DNA of 64,000 nucleotides from DATHBD01 sp035296325 (lineage in GTDB: Bacteria > Actinomycetota > Actinomycetes > Mycobacteriales > Micromonosporaceae). This document shows, piece by piece, positions 53,909 through 62,343 of the stretch. The notes under the pieces are model-generated. The model was not told the DNA's origin. It made no database searches and was given only the letters and a program-made list of their open reading frames with translations. The stretch lies in contig DATHBD010000081.1 of NCBI GenBank assembly GCA_035296325.1, positions 1-64,000 of the forward strand, in the 5' to 3' direction. How positions within the stretch are numbered: the first letter of the stretch is position 1; every line of letters starts with the position of its first letter. The translations under genes were made by a program, and so were the position numbers.

Positions 53909-54652
53909 GTGTCCTTCTCCGCCGACGCCACCAGGGTGCGTGACGCCTCACGGTCGCTGGCTGAGCGGGAGGCCGCCCTGGTGCGGTGCGTTGTGCGGTT
54001 CTCGCCGTTTGGCGTGATCGGCACCTTTGCCCACCTGGACCGTGCGGTCGGCGAAGGCGATCGGGCCGAACGGCTGCTCGCCGCGGTGGGCGTACTCGAG
54101 TCGGCCCACACTGCGTGGCGGCTGGAACTCGGACGATTCGCGGAGCAGCGCCGGGCAGCCAAGGCCCGCGGTCTGCGCCGGGTCAGGCCTTCGGAACTCG
54201 ACCGTTACGCCAGCTACGGCTGGCCGGGCGAGCCCGCACCGGAGAGGTCCGCTGGACGGGCACTCGATGAGGGATTCCTGGGTCATTGCGGGATGACGTT
54301 GTGGGAACCGGTGCCGGTCAATCTGCGACGTCGCCTCAAGCGGGCCGAGCGTGCGGTGGAGTCACCCGCTCGGTTCGCCGGCTGCCTGCTCGCCGCGGTG
54401 ACCGTCACGCAGGCCGTACTCGCGCTGCTCGCCTGGCTCATCGTCGACCCTCCGGGACTCTTCTGGCTGGGCTTCGCCGCCACCGCGATGGTGGCGACCG
54501 CCTACGCCGTTGCGGCCGGGTTCCGGGACGCGGCCAAGCACAACCGAGAGCATCGAGCCACGATGGAGGCGCTCGATCGACGACACCAGGAACTGAGCGA
54601 ACAACTACGCCGAGCAGAGCAAACCGCAGTGCGGGCCCGTACCACGATGTGA
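53909..54652 (+). CDS. Two-helix membrane protein with long cytoplasmic arms
   Basis: About 247 residues from GTG 53909 (VSFSADATRVRDASRSLAEREAALVR). The frame is open earlier but through the terminator. N-terminal 140 residues are charged and partly coiled (SELDRYASYGWPGEPAPERS). Two membrane helices follow at about 152-172 and 179-200 (CLLAAVTVTQAVLALLAWLI; GLFWLGFAATAMVATAYAVAAG). It ends in a charged helix (AAKHNREHRATMEALDRRHQELSEQLRRAEQTAVRA), probably a coiled coil. I do not recognise a family. It lies between the two halves of the ESX locus, but there is no evidence that it belongs to it. Confidence 0.55.
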   Translation: MSFSADATRVRDASRSLAEREAALVRCVVRFSPFGVIGTFAHLDRAVGEGDRAERLLAAVGVLESAHTAWRLELGRFAEQRRAAKARGLRRVRPSELDRYASYGWPGEPAPERSAGRALDEGFLGHCGMTLWEPVPVNLRRRLKRAERAVESPARFAGCLLAAVTVTQAVLALLAWLIVDPPGLFWLGFAATAMVATAYAVAAGFRDAAKHNREHRATMEALDRRHQELSEQLRRAEQTAVRARTTM

Positions 54653-54696
54653 GGCCGCCCTCGGAGCCGTCATGCTGAGCTGATCTCCAAGGGCGG

Positions 54697-54732
54697 TGTG
54701 ACCGCCGCACGCCTGCGACTGCGGCGGTCACA
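54697..54732. terminator. Hairpin terminator between convergent genes
   Basis: 13-bp perfect stem (arms 54697-54709 and 54720-54732, core TGTGACCGCCGCA) with a 10-base loop. The right arm contains the stop codon of the hemerythrin-like gene. It serves both converging genes. Confidence 0.7.
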
Positions 54733-55198
54733 GAGGTCCCAGCACTGTGTCGGGATCGGCGTCCAATGCCAGTCCCTCCAGGACTGTCAGCAGCTGACGC
54801 TCCTCGTACCTGAAGTGCGACTCCATGATCGCTGCCACACCCTCCAGGTGCCGGTCCAGCTCCGCGGGCGCGGCGGCACGGGTGACGGCAGCCCGCAGCC
54901 CGGCCAACAGGTGAGCGATCATCGAATGATCCTGCCGGAGGTAATGCAGCGTGTCTTCTAGCTGCGGGTACTGCTCGGCGATCGCCGGAAAGAGGTGACG
55001 ATCCTCGCCCTCGTGGTGGGCCGTGAGCGGGGTGCAGAACCCGTGACAGAACAGCAGCAGATCCCGCGTAGCCGGCTCGACCGGCTCGCCGTCAGCGAGG
55101 GCCTGCCGGGTCACGGTCAGCGCTTGGCGCAGCCTGTCATGGACGCTGCGCAGCTCCCGACTCCAGGCAACCAGCCTGGTCTTCTCGCCCTCACTCAC
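54728..55198 (-). CDS. Hemerythrin-domain protein
   Basis: 156 residues. Metal-ligand pattern of a hemerythrin HHE four-helix bundle: SVHDRLRQAL (H), LTAHHEGEDRHLFPAI (HHxxE), LRQDHSMIAHLL (H) and MESHFRYEERQLL (HxxxE). Such proteins bind a di-iron centre and sense or carry oxygen or nitric oxide. Start at GTG 55198, the only in-frame start near the family N-terminus. The start codon lies inside a 26-base inverted repeat, and no ordinary ribosome-binding site precedes it. Confidence 0.85.
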   Translation of the reverse strand: MSEGEKTRLVAWSRELRSVHDRLRQALTVTRQALADGEPVEPATRDLLLFCHGFCTPLTAHHEGEDRHLFPAIAEQYPQLEDTLHYLRQDHSMIAHLLAGLRAAVTRAAAPAELDRHLEGVAAIMESHFRYEERQLLTVLEGLALDADPDTVLGPL

Positions 55199-55210
55199 GA
55201 GTGAGGGCGA
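55185..55210. repeat. 26-base inverted repeat over the hemerythrin start codon
   Basis: Arms TCGCCCTCACTC (55185-55196) and GAGTGAGGGCGA (55199-55210) are exact reverse complements around a 2-base centre. The GTG start of the hemerythrin gene lies at its middle. It could be an operator for a dimeric repressor; as RNA the two-base loop makes a hairpin strained. Confidence 0.6.
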
Positions 55211-55350
55211 AGGGACGACGAATCATCATCGTCGTGCTCCCTTCGGTCCGGCGCCTCCATGCCTGGCACGGTCTGCCACCGGCACGCGACGCTGTGGCCC
55301 ACTCTAACGCCTGGACCACCCGTCCCTCGCCAGCCAGCCAGGGCTGCCGG

Positions 55351-55791
55351 TCAGCGGCGGCCGGCCGCCAGGGCAACGAGGAACTGACCGCCGCCGGCGT
55401 CGACGCTGGCGGTCACCGGCAGTCCGGGCGCCAGCCGGGAGAACCGGTCGACGAGCCAGTCCGCCGTCGCCCGGGCGTCCTTCTCGCTTCCACAGCGGGC
55501 GACCAACTCGCGGCCGCCCTTGCGTTCGAGGCGCTCGGCAACGGCGATCAGCGGCGCCGGCTCCACCACGTGCAGGCGGTCCGGCCAGGCGATGACCGCC
55601 TTGACCGCGCCCTTGCGGGTGTTGCAGGCGCGGTGCGCGAGCCGCTCGACGACCTTGGCCTTCCGGTCGGCGGTGCGACTGTCGACGCTGGGGCCGCGCG
55701 CGTCGTTCACCGACATGGCGGCGTCGACGGGCTCGTCGCACACCCAGCACCGCCAGCCGTCACGCTTCGCCACGTCATCGAGGAGGCTCAT
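55351..55791 (-). CDS. HNH-like zinc-finger protein
   Basis: 146 residues. N-terminal MSLLDDVAKRDGWRCWVCDEPVD has a CxxC knuckle, and about 40 residues later come VERLAHRACNTRKG and a basic stretch, an HNH-nuclease-like beta-beta-alpha core in which the His and Cys could complete the metal site. The C-terminal half (ARATADWLVDRFSRLAPGLPVTASV) is a separate small domain. Probably DNA-binding, but nuclease activity is not established because the expected second CxxC is missing. It has no obvious link with its neighbours. Confidence 0.6.
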   Translation of the reverse strand: MSLLDDVAKRDGWRCWVCDEPVDAAMSVNDARGPSVDSRTADRKAKVVERLAHRACNTRKGAVKAVIAWPDRLHVVEPAPLIAVAERLERKGGRELVARCGSEKDARATADWLVDRFSRLAPGLPVTASVDAGGGQFLVALAAGRR

Positions 55792-55834
55792 CCGAGCAGA
55801 CTAGCCCTCGGCCGGCGACAGCCGCTGAGACACA

Positions 55835-57253
55835 TCACCGCGCCTTGGCCGTCGCGGGGTCCAGGCCGCTGCCCATGGGCACCCGGCTGACCAGTCCACC
55901 GGGCAACCGCACCGGCGCAACCCCGGCGTAGCCCAGGATCCCCGGTACCTCCCGGCTGGCGAGCGGGTAGGCCCGACCCTGATCAGTGACGAGGACGAGC
56001 GTGCCGACCGCGGCCTGGCCGCTCGCCATCACCTCCGCCAGCGCGGCCCGTCCGGGCGGCACATGTACCCGGTCGGCCAACGGTAGCCCGGCGGAGGTCC
56101 GCCCGGCAGTGGCCGTCATGGGATCTGCCGGCGGAAGGCGCACATCGCTTTGCATCCGCGGCACGGAGACACCCCCGTCGTACGTCGCGCAGACGGCCGC
56201 GGGACCGCCGCCGGGACGGGCGAAGTGCGGACGGCTCGGCGGCGCGGCGCCGGGTACCGGTGTCACCGCTGGTTCCTTCCTGGCCTCGGCCGCCGCCACC
56301 AGGCCCAGCGGCATGCCCACCGGCTCCGCCCCGCCGTATGCGACCGCCGTCGCCGGATACGCCAGTTGGATGTCGTACTGGAACTGCGAGATCGGCCGTA
56401 GCCGGTCGTGCTCCACAAGATAGTGCTGGAGACCGCCCCCTGAGGTCTGAGCCATCAGCAGTTGTCCGACACGCAGGTCTGGGCGGCGCGGCACAGCCGT
56501 CGACGGTTCACCGACGCGCGGCACCACGATCGGCGCGATGGGCTCGCCGGAGGGGAGGACGTCCACCATCACGGTGCCGACCCGGGCGCGCGGCTCGGCG
56601 CGCAACGCGAGCCCGACGGCGACCGTGTCGGGCTGCCGGATCCGGTGGCGGTAGCCGCGCCACAGCAGGTAATGATCGCCGGTACCCGACACCTCGACCA
56701 GGATGGCGGCGTCGCCCAGCGGATGACCGGCCGGCTCGACGCCGATCAACAACACGGTCTCGTCGACGGTCGCCCCGGTCCCGTCGGAACCGGGCTGCGA
56801 GCACAGGGTCCACCCCCCGCTCAGCATCCCGTCCCTGCTGGGCAAAGCGTCCGGCGCGTCCACAATGCCGATCCGCGGCCCACGGGCCACCCCCACCAAC
56901 GACCTGCGGGAGACCGAGCGGGTCGGCGCATGGCGCCCCAGCGCCAGCAGGGCCGAGGTGTAGTTGAGCACCGGGTGCAGCCGGCCGTCCAAATAGACAT
57001 ACCGCGCGCCGGTCTCATTGACGACAATCACCGCATCGCCATGACGCCAGGTTCGGTTGCCACCCGGGACCACGACGCCGTAGATACCCACGGCGACCAA
57101 CGCGAGCACCGCGATCGCGACACTGCCCACGGCTGCCACCGATGGTCGACTGAACGGTGGATGCTCGGGGTCGGGCTGCCGCGTCACAACCGCAGAGACC
57201 ACCCGGGCAACCAGGAACCGGTGCGCCTGGAGCTGATCACGTCTGGACGCCAC
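55835..57253 (-). CDS. eccB: Type VII secretion membrane protein EccB
   Basis: 472 residues from GTG 57253. Short cytoplasmic N-terminus with the EccB signature SRRDQLQAHRFLVARVVSAVV, one membrane helix (about 43-65, VAAVGSVAIAVLALVAVGIYGVV), then a large extracellular domain of repeated beta modules (RYVYLDGRLHPVLNYTSALLALG, GDHYLLWRGYRHRIRQP). EccB sits in the ESX core on the extracytoplasmic side. It follows eccD by a single base and shares its transcript. Confidence 0.93.
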   Translation of the reverse strand: MASRRDQLQAHRFLVARVVSAVVTRQPDPEHPPFSRPSVAAVGSVAIAVLALVAVGIYGVVVPGGNRTWRHGDAVIVVNETGARYVYLDGRLHPVLNYTSALLALGRHAPTRSVSRRSLVGVARGPRIGIVDAPDALPSRDGMLSGGWTLCSQPGSDGTGATVDETVLLIGVEPAGHPLGDAAILVEVSGTGDHYLLWRGYRHRIRQPDTVAVGLALRAEPRARVGTVMVDVLPSGEPIAPIVVPRVGEPSTAVPRRPDLRVGQLLMAQTSGGGLQHYLVEHDRLRPISQFQYDIQLAYPATAVAYGGAEPVGMPLGLVAAAEARKEPAVTPVPGAAPPSRPHFARPGGGPAAVCATYDGGVSVPRMQSDVRLPPADPMTATAGRTSAGLPLADRVHVPPGRAALAEVMASGQAAVGTLVLVTDQGRAYPLASREVPGILGYAGVAPVRLPGGLVSRVPMGSGLDPATAKAR

Positions 57254-57254
57254 A

Positions 57255-58637
57255 TCAGCCTCCGAACCCTCGTACCAGACCGAACAGGCCGAGCACCGCG
57301 CATACCAGCGGGGCGCACGCGAGCAGCACCAGCACCTCGAGCACCTCGGCGTACCGACTCAGTGCCGCCCCCGGCGTGCGGCGGCTGTACACCAGCCCGA
57401 GGAGCACCGCGACGGCAGCCACCGCGATCAGACCCGGCACCGCGACACTGAGCGACCACTCCCGATCGGCCATCAGCGGACCAGTCGCCAGGCAGCCGAC
57501 TCCGACCAGGGCAGCGCAGAGCATGGGCGCCCGGTGCCGGACCGCCGGGTACAGCCGGGCCCGCAGGCCGAACCCCACACTCAACATCACCAGGAGCACC
57601 ACCTCCGAGGGTCCGGTCCGACGAGCCAGCAGTGTCTGGGCGAGCCCGGCCGCCAGTGCCGCTCCGGCCACCATGCCGGTGAGGAGGCTGTCGGTGCGCA
57701 GGACCGCTGCGTACACCGCGTGCCGAGGCGGCTGTGGATCATCGCGGACCAGTTCCGCCCCGGTCCGGGGCAGGACCGGCGTCGGCACCCGGCCCAGCCG
57801 GATCGCCATGGGGCCGAGCATCGGAGAGAAGAGCAGCACCCCGCTGGCCAGCACCGCCGACGAGCCCACGCCACCGGTCGCACCGACGCTCACCACCCAG
57901 GCGGATACCCCACCCAGCAAGCCGACCGTGGCGGCACCGATAAAGACCGCGGCTCCCTGCACGACGCCGAGGTAGCCGAGGACGGCCGCCAGCAGCAGGA
58001 GCGCGCATCCGCCCAGAAGCTGGGCGGCACCGAACCCGGTCAGCGGCACGCTGCCACCCAACGCCAGCGCCCCGCCCAGGAACGCGGGGGGCAACGCGAG
58101 CGCCGCGACCACCGAGCCCGCCCCCGCGTCACCGGCCGCACGGGCCAGCGCGACGCCGGCAGCCAGCAGCAGGAGCGCGACGGCGACGGCGACCCAACCA
58201 GGACCCCGCCACGGGATGCCGGCCCGCAGCACGGCAACCATGGTCAGGCCGACCGCCACCCCTGCCGCTCCGAGCCCGGCCACGCGGGTGTGCCGCTGCC
58301 CCCACAACCGTCCGATGCGGCCCGCGCCGGCGGCGATCGCGGAAACCACGTCGTCGTACTCCGGCTCGGGCCACTCGAGTCGACGTGGCACCAGGTGCAG
58401 CACCTCACCGTCGCGTACGCCGTGGGAACCGAGCGTTCGCGAGCCGTCGACCGGGGCACCGTCGGTTCGGCGCAGCACCCACCCGCTGTCCGGCGCCCGG
58501 TCCTCGGCGAGCCCGGCACCGACCTGCCGCAGCAGTACCGGCAGAATCTCGGCGACCGGTGACTGTTGCGGCAGCGCCACATCCAGCCGCCGATGTGCAG
58601 CGGCGACAGTGACCCTTACCAGTGGCATCGTCGTCAT
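57255..58637 (-). CDS. eccD: Type VII secretion membrane protein EccD
   Basis: 460 residues from ATG 58637, preceded by GGAAAGAGG. Ubiquitin-like N-terminal domain (about 1-95, VRVTVAAAHRRLDVALPQQSPVAEIL) followed by about eleven membrane helices. EccD forms the vestibule dimer of the ESX membrane complex. An in-frame start 10 codons further upstream lacks a good ribosome-binding site. First gene of the eccD-eccB unit; diverges from the kinase-like gene. Confidence 0.93.
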   Translation of the reverse strand: MTTMPLVRVTVAAAHRRLDVALPQQSPVAEILPVLLRQVGAGLAEDRAPDSGWVLRRTDGAPVDGSRTLGSHGVRDGEVLHLVPRRLEWPEPEYDDVVSAIAAGAGRIGRLWGQRHTRVAGLGAAGVAVGLTMVAVLRAGIPWRGPGWVAVAVALLLLAAGVALARAAGDAGAGSVVAALALPPAFLGGALALGGSVPLTGFGAAQLLGGCALLLLAAVLGYLGVVQGAAVFIGAATVGLLGGVSAWVVSVGATGGVGSSAVLASGVLLFSPMLGPMAIRLGRVPTPVLPRTGAELVRDDPQPPRHAVYAAVLRTDSLLTGMVAGAALAAGLAQTLLARRTGPSEVVLLVMLSVGFGLRARLYPAVRHRAPMLCAALVGVGCLATGPLMADREWSLSVAVPGLIAVAAVAVLLGLVYSRRTPGAALSRYAEVLEVLVLLACAPLVCAVLGLFGLVRGFGG

Positions 58638-58785
58638 CGGACCTCTTTCCGCCTGGAGTCGCGCCACGGCCGCAAGCGGTCGTCAGGCAGCGTCGTCTGT
58701 GGCCGGTCTCTACGATGGAGCAACGGGCCGGCTGGGGTACCGGCACGACCGCTAGCGGACATCGATATTGAGATGAGCAACCGCC

Positions 58786-60171
58786 ATGCCGATCGACTTG
58801 GAACACCTTGACCTGGTCCCCTTGGCCGCCGGTCCGGTTGCCACCGTGCTGGCGGGCGTGCACCCCGACACCGGGGAAGGGTTCGCGCTGAAGGTCTTTC
58901 CGGGCGGGCTCGACCGGCGTACCCGGACCGCCCTGGACCGTGAGCTGAGCCGGCTGTCCGACCTGCCGGCGCAGGCCCCCGTCCTGGTCGCCACGAGCGT
59001 GGAGACATCCACCGACGGGCGCTGTGCGCTGCGGATGGAGCTGTGCGCGCAGTCCCTCACCGAGCTGATCGAATCCTTCGGGCCACTCTCGGTGTCCGAC
59101 ACGCTGGCCCTCGGCAGTGCCCTGGCGACGGCGCTCGCGGCGGCGCACCGGATCGGAGTGGTGCACGGCGGGGTCACCCCCGGGAACGTCCTGTTCCGCC
59201 CCTCCGGGGAGCCGGTGCTGTCGGACTTCGGATCAACGCTGCGCCAGGCCTTCCCACGCGATCCGACGCTGAGCGTGAGCTTCACCGCACCGGAGACTGT
59301 GCGGGATGGGACCGTTGACGTGCGGTCCGACCTCTACGGTCTGGGCGCGGTCCTGTACCTGGCACTGTCCGGGCGACCCCCTTATCACGGGCCACCCGGT
59401 GAACGGCCGGGCGAGCAACTCCTGCGCGTGCTGGGCGCGCCGGTGCCGTCACTCGATCGCGACGACCTCCCGCCCACGCTGGCACAGCTGGTGTCCGTGC
59501 TGCTGTCGAAGGACCCGCAGGCGCGGCCGGGTGACGCGGGCGCGGTGGCCGAGCAGCTCGAGGCGATGGGTGAACCGGCGCCGGCGTCTCCCGCCCCGAT
59601 CCCACCGGACCAGGAGGCGGCCGTATCGCCTCCGTTCGACGACTTCGCCGGGTACGGCGCGCCGTTGGTGCCATCGACGTCCGCCCAGCCTGCGCCACCC
59701 CGCCCCCGCGGGGAGCCCATTCTGGTCTTCGGGCTCAACCAGCGGACCCGGCGGCGCCCGCGCGTGACGCAGCTGCTCGTCGGGGCCGCTGTGCTGGCGT
59801 TGCTGACAGCGGCGACCTCGCTTCTGGTGTTGAACCAGCCCGATGATGTGACCGTATCGCCGGCACGGGCAGTGGCGTCCACCGCAGCCTCCGCGCAGGT
59901 GCGAGGCGTCCAACTCGAGCTGGCCGATCCACTGGACCGTGGCAGCACCGTGGAGCTGTCCTGGCGCAGCAGCGAGTCGCTGGACTTTGCCGTGATCGTG
60001 GCGACCGAGGGAGAGCCGGCGTCGAAGCCGCACTTCGTCCACCGCAACACGACCTACACCGTGCCCGTGGATCCGGTCCGCCGGTACTGCTTCGCGATCC
60101 AGGGCGTCAACGGGGTGCAGGTGTACGAGAGTGCGCCCAAGCCGATTCGCGGAGCCAGCTGCAAGACCTGA
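58786..60171 (+). CDS. Ser/Thr kinase-fold membrane protein lacking the catalytic Asp (pseudokinase)
   Basis: 461 residues. Kinase-like domain (about 5-265): ATP-Lys in GFALKVFPGG (K36), DFG in LSDFGS (D147), APE in SFTAPETV. The HRD loop reads VVHGGVTPGN: Gly129 replaces the catalytic Asp and Thr131 the Lys, while Asn134 remains. A Pro-rich linker, one membrane helix (about 327-350) and a C-terminal extracellular beta domain with two Cys follow. Kinases are often found in T7SS loci. This one should be inactive or very weak and may act as an ATP-binding scaffold joining the cytoplasm to the ESX machine. Confidence 0.88.
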   Translation: MPIDLEHLDLVPLAAGPVATVLAGVHPDTGEGFALKVFPGGLDRRTRTALDRELSRLSDLPAQAPVLVATSVETSTDGRCALRMELCAQSLTELIESFGPLSVSDTLALGSALATALAAAHRIGVVHGGVTPGNVLFRPSGEPVLSDFGSTLRQAFPRDPTLSVSFTAPETVRDGTVDVRSDLYGLGAVLYLALSGRPPYHGPPGERPGEQLLRVLGAPVPSLDRDDLPPTLAQLVSVLLSKDPQARPGDAGAVAEQLEAMGEPAPASPAPIPPDQEAAVSPPFDDFAGYGAPLVPSTSAQPAPPRPRGEPILVFGLNQRTRRRPRVTQLLVGAAVLALLTAATSLLVLNQPDDVTVSPARAVASTAASAQVRGVQLELADPLDRGSTVELSWRSSESLDFAVIVATEGEPASKPHFVHRNTTYTVPVDPVRRYCFAIQGVNGVQVYESAPKPIRGASCKT

Positions 60172-60177
60172 TTCCGG

Positions 60178-62343
60178 TCAGCCGGACCGCCGGTGCGGTG
60201 GCAGCAGGCTTCGCGGCTCCAGCGCCGCCCGGAGCCGCGATCGCCACCCACGACGGGCCAGCGCACGGCGGACGTCGCGGACCGCTCCCCACGCCTCCCG
60301 CCCACTGTGCTGCGCCGAGGCGGTCCCGGACCACATGGCCTGATCGACCGTGGCAGCCAGCCGGCGTAGCGGATCCACTGTGGCCTCGCCGGTGATGGCC
60401 GCGGCGACCGCCATATCCCGCGGTGTCATGCCGGTCGACACCTCCACACCGTGGTCGCACAACCGGTCGCGGGCCTCTTCGACGGCAGCGACCACCGCAG
60501 CCAAACCCGTTCGGCCACGTCGCCCCCGGGACCGTACCGCCTTCACGGCCGGCAGCCCGATCAGCCACCCCAGCAGCAGCACAACCGGAACGGCCGCGAA
60601 GACCGCCGCTGACCGCAGGCCGAGACCAGCGCCGGTGCCGGCGCGCACGCCGGTCCCGGACGGTGGCGCGACCGGCGGATCCCGCAGGTCCTCCGGTGCG
60701 GGGAGCTGGCTCCTCGCGCGTGCGGCCGCGCCGGCCGGCCCGCCGCCGGCGACTGCGCCCGAGGCGGACGCGACGCCGCTGGGATCCAGCGGGACCCAGC
60801 CGACGTCGCGCACCGCGACCTCGGGCCAGGCGAGCACGTCACCATTGCGGACCGTGTACCCCCCGTCCGGGTCGCGCACGGTCGGGGTCCGGAAGCCGAC
60901 GACCAGGCGTGCCGGGATGCCCCGCATTCGCGCCAGCACCACGTACGCGGCTGCGAACTGCTCGCTCGTGCCGCGCCTGTCCCGGAGCAGAAAGTCCGCC
61001 AGCTGGGGCCAGCTGTGTCCGGTGGGCAGGCTCTCCCCCGTCGCCAGTTGGAAACCCTCCGAGAGGGACCGCTCCAGCGCCAGGGCGGCCTGGAACGAAG
61101 GTCGTAGCCCACGCACGGCGGTCTCTGCGAACTCGGCCGTCCCTGCCGGCGGCGCCCCGACGCCACCGCGCCCACCCGGTGCCTCCGGATCGATTGCCGC
61201 GTTGGTGAGCGCGTTCTCGTCGATCTCCGGCTGCCACCAGGACAGGGTGTATCGGGTGGGCCCACCGGATCCATGCAGCAGCGTCCCGTGCGCAGGCTCG
61301 ATGAGGGGATCGACGTTCGCCACCGTGGCGGGCCACGTCTGGCTCGGCAACCACGGACCGACCGTCTCTGTGGTCGCGATGTCGACGGTCCGCAGATCGA
61401 CATCGACGGTCAGCGCGGGGTTCGGCGGGAGCCCGGTACCCAACCGCCGGTACCGGTCGCCGGAGGTCCAGTTCACCCCGTCGAACTCATCGAATACGAC
61501 GAGGGGCCAGCGATCCACATCCACGGCCCGGCTGACCCGGAACACCGGGGTTCCCGGGTGGGCGAGCCGGTAGGCGATCTCGTTGAGCGGGTTCGTCACC
61601 TGGGCGACGGGCAGCGTCGCCACGCGATGCTGCAACCCGTATCTCGGTGGCGCCGCCGGCTGCACCGCGCCGGTCAGGAGCACCGCGAGGGCACCCACGC
61701 CGAGAGACAGCGCCCCGTGCGCCAGGGCCGGCACCACGCGCTGAGGATCGGTCACCGGTTGGTTGTCGACACTGCGGCCGGTCCGGGTCGTCAACAGCAG
61801 GCCGACCGCCGCGGCATAGCCGATGGCCGCGACCGTGGCCGCGACCGGCGCCGCGGCGGCGTAGAACTGGCTGAGGACCGCAAGGGCGAAGCTTGGCGCG
61901 AACGCGAGCAGCGGGCTGCGTTCGCGGTGGAGCAACTCAATGCCGAGCACCCCCGCCAGCACGACGAGCAGCGGCACGAACAGCAGCAGCTCCGGTTCGG
62001 GCTGGGCCGGCCAGGTCGACTGCAGTACGAGCTGCCATGAGTCCGTCGCCCCGGTGGCGAGGGCCCGCAGGGTGGCTGCGGTTGGCACGCCGGCCACCGT
62101 CGTCGACCACAACGACGTCTCGACGACGGCCAGGAGGCCGGCCACGGCGGTCAGCACCGGCCGCCAGGCCGGCAGGCGGCCGGACGCGCAGGCCAACGCG
62201 GTCACCAGGACCGCCGCCGCCGGGACGGTGACCGGCAGCAGGAGCGCGGTGGCTCCGAACACGGGGGTGAACAGCATCCCGGCGATCGTGGCGGCCAACG
62301 CCAGAGCCGCGGTGGGTGGGGCGGCAACCCTCGCCGCGCTCAC
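60178..62343 (-). CDS. TgpA-type transglutaminase-like membrane protein with degenerate active site
   Basis: 721 residues from GTG 62343 (GTGA overlap with the DUF58 stop; an in-frame GTG lies 6 codons earlier). About six N-terminal membrane helices, a large extracytoplasmic domain, and a last helix (RSAAVFAAVPVVLLLGWLIGL). The transglutaminase core is recognisable: RRGTSEQFAAAYVVLARMRGIPARLVVGF and DVLAWPEVAVRDVGWVPLDPSG. The Cys nucleophile is Ser460 and the catalytic His is Leu504; the Asp (about 520) remains. The protein is therefore unlikely to be an active transglutaminase. It belongs to the MoxR-DUF58-TgpA trio. Confidence 0.88.
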   Translation of the reverse strand: MSAARVAAPPTAALALAATIAGMLFTPVFGATALLLPVTVPAAAVLVTALACASGRLPAWRPVLTAVAGLLAVVETSLWSTTVAGVPTAATLRALATGATDSWQLVLQSTWPAQPEPELLLFVPLLVVLAGVLGIELLHRERSPLLAFAPSFALAVLSQFYAAAAPVAATVAAIGYAAAVGLLLTTRTGRSVDNQPVTDPQRVVPALAHGALSLGVGALAVLLTGAVQPAAPPRYGLQHRVATLPVAQVTNPLNEIAYRLAHPGTPVFRVSRAVDVDRWPLVVFDEFDGVNWTSGDRYRRLGTGLPPNPALTVDVDLRTVDIATTETVGPWLPSQTWPATVANVDPLIEPAHGTLLHGSGGPTRYTLSWWQPEIDENALTNAAIDPEAPGGRGGVGAPPAGTAEFAETAVRGLRPSFQAALALERSLSEGFQLATGESLPTGHSWPQLADFLLRDRRGTSEQFAAAYVVLARMRGIPARLVVGFRTPTVRDPDGGYTVRNGDVLAWPEVAVRDVGWVPLDPSGVASASGAVAGGGPAGAAARARSQLPAPEDLRDPPVAPPSGTGVRAGTGAGLGLRSAAVFAAVPVVLLLGWLIGLPAVKAVRSRGRRGRTGLAAVVAAVEEARDRLCDHGVEVSTGMTPRDMAVAAAITGEATVDPLRRLAATVDQAMWSGTASAQHSGREAWGAVRDVRRALARRGWRSRLRAALEPRSLLPPHRRSG

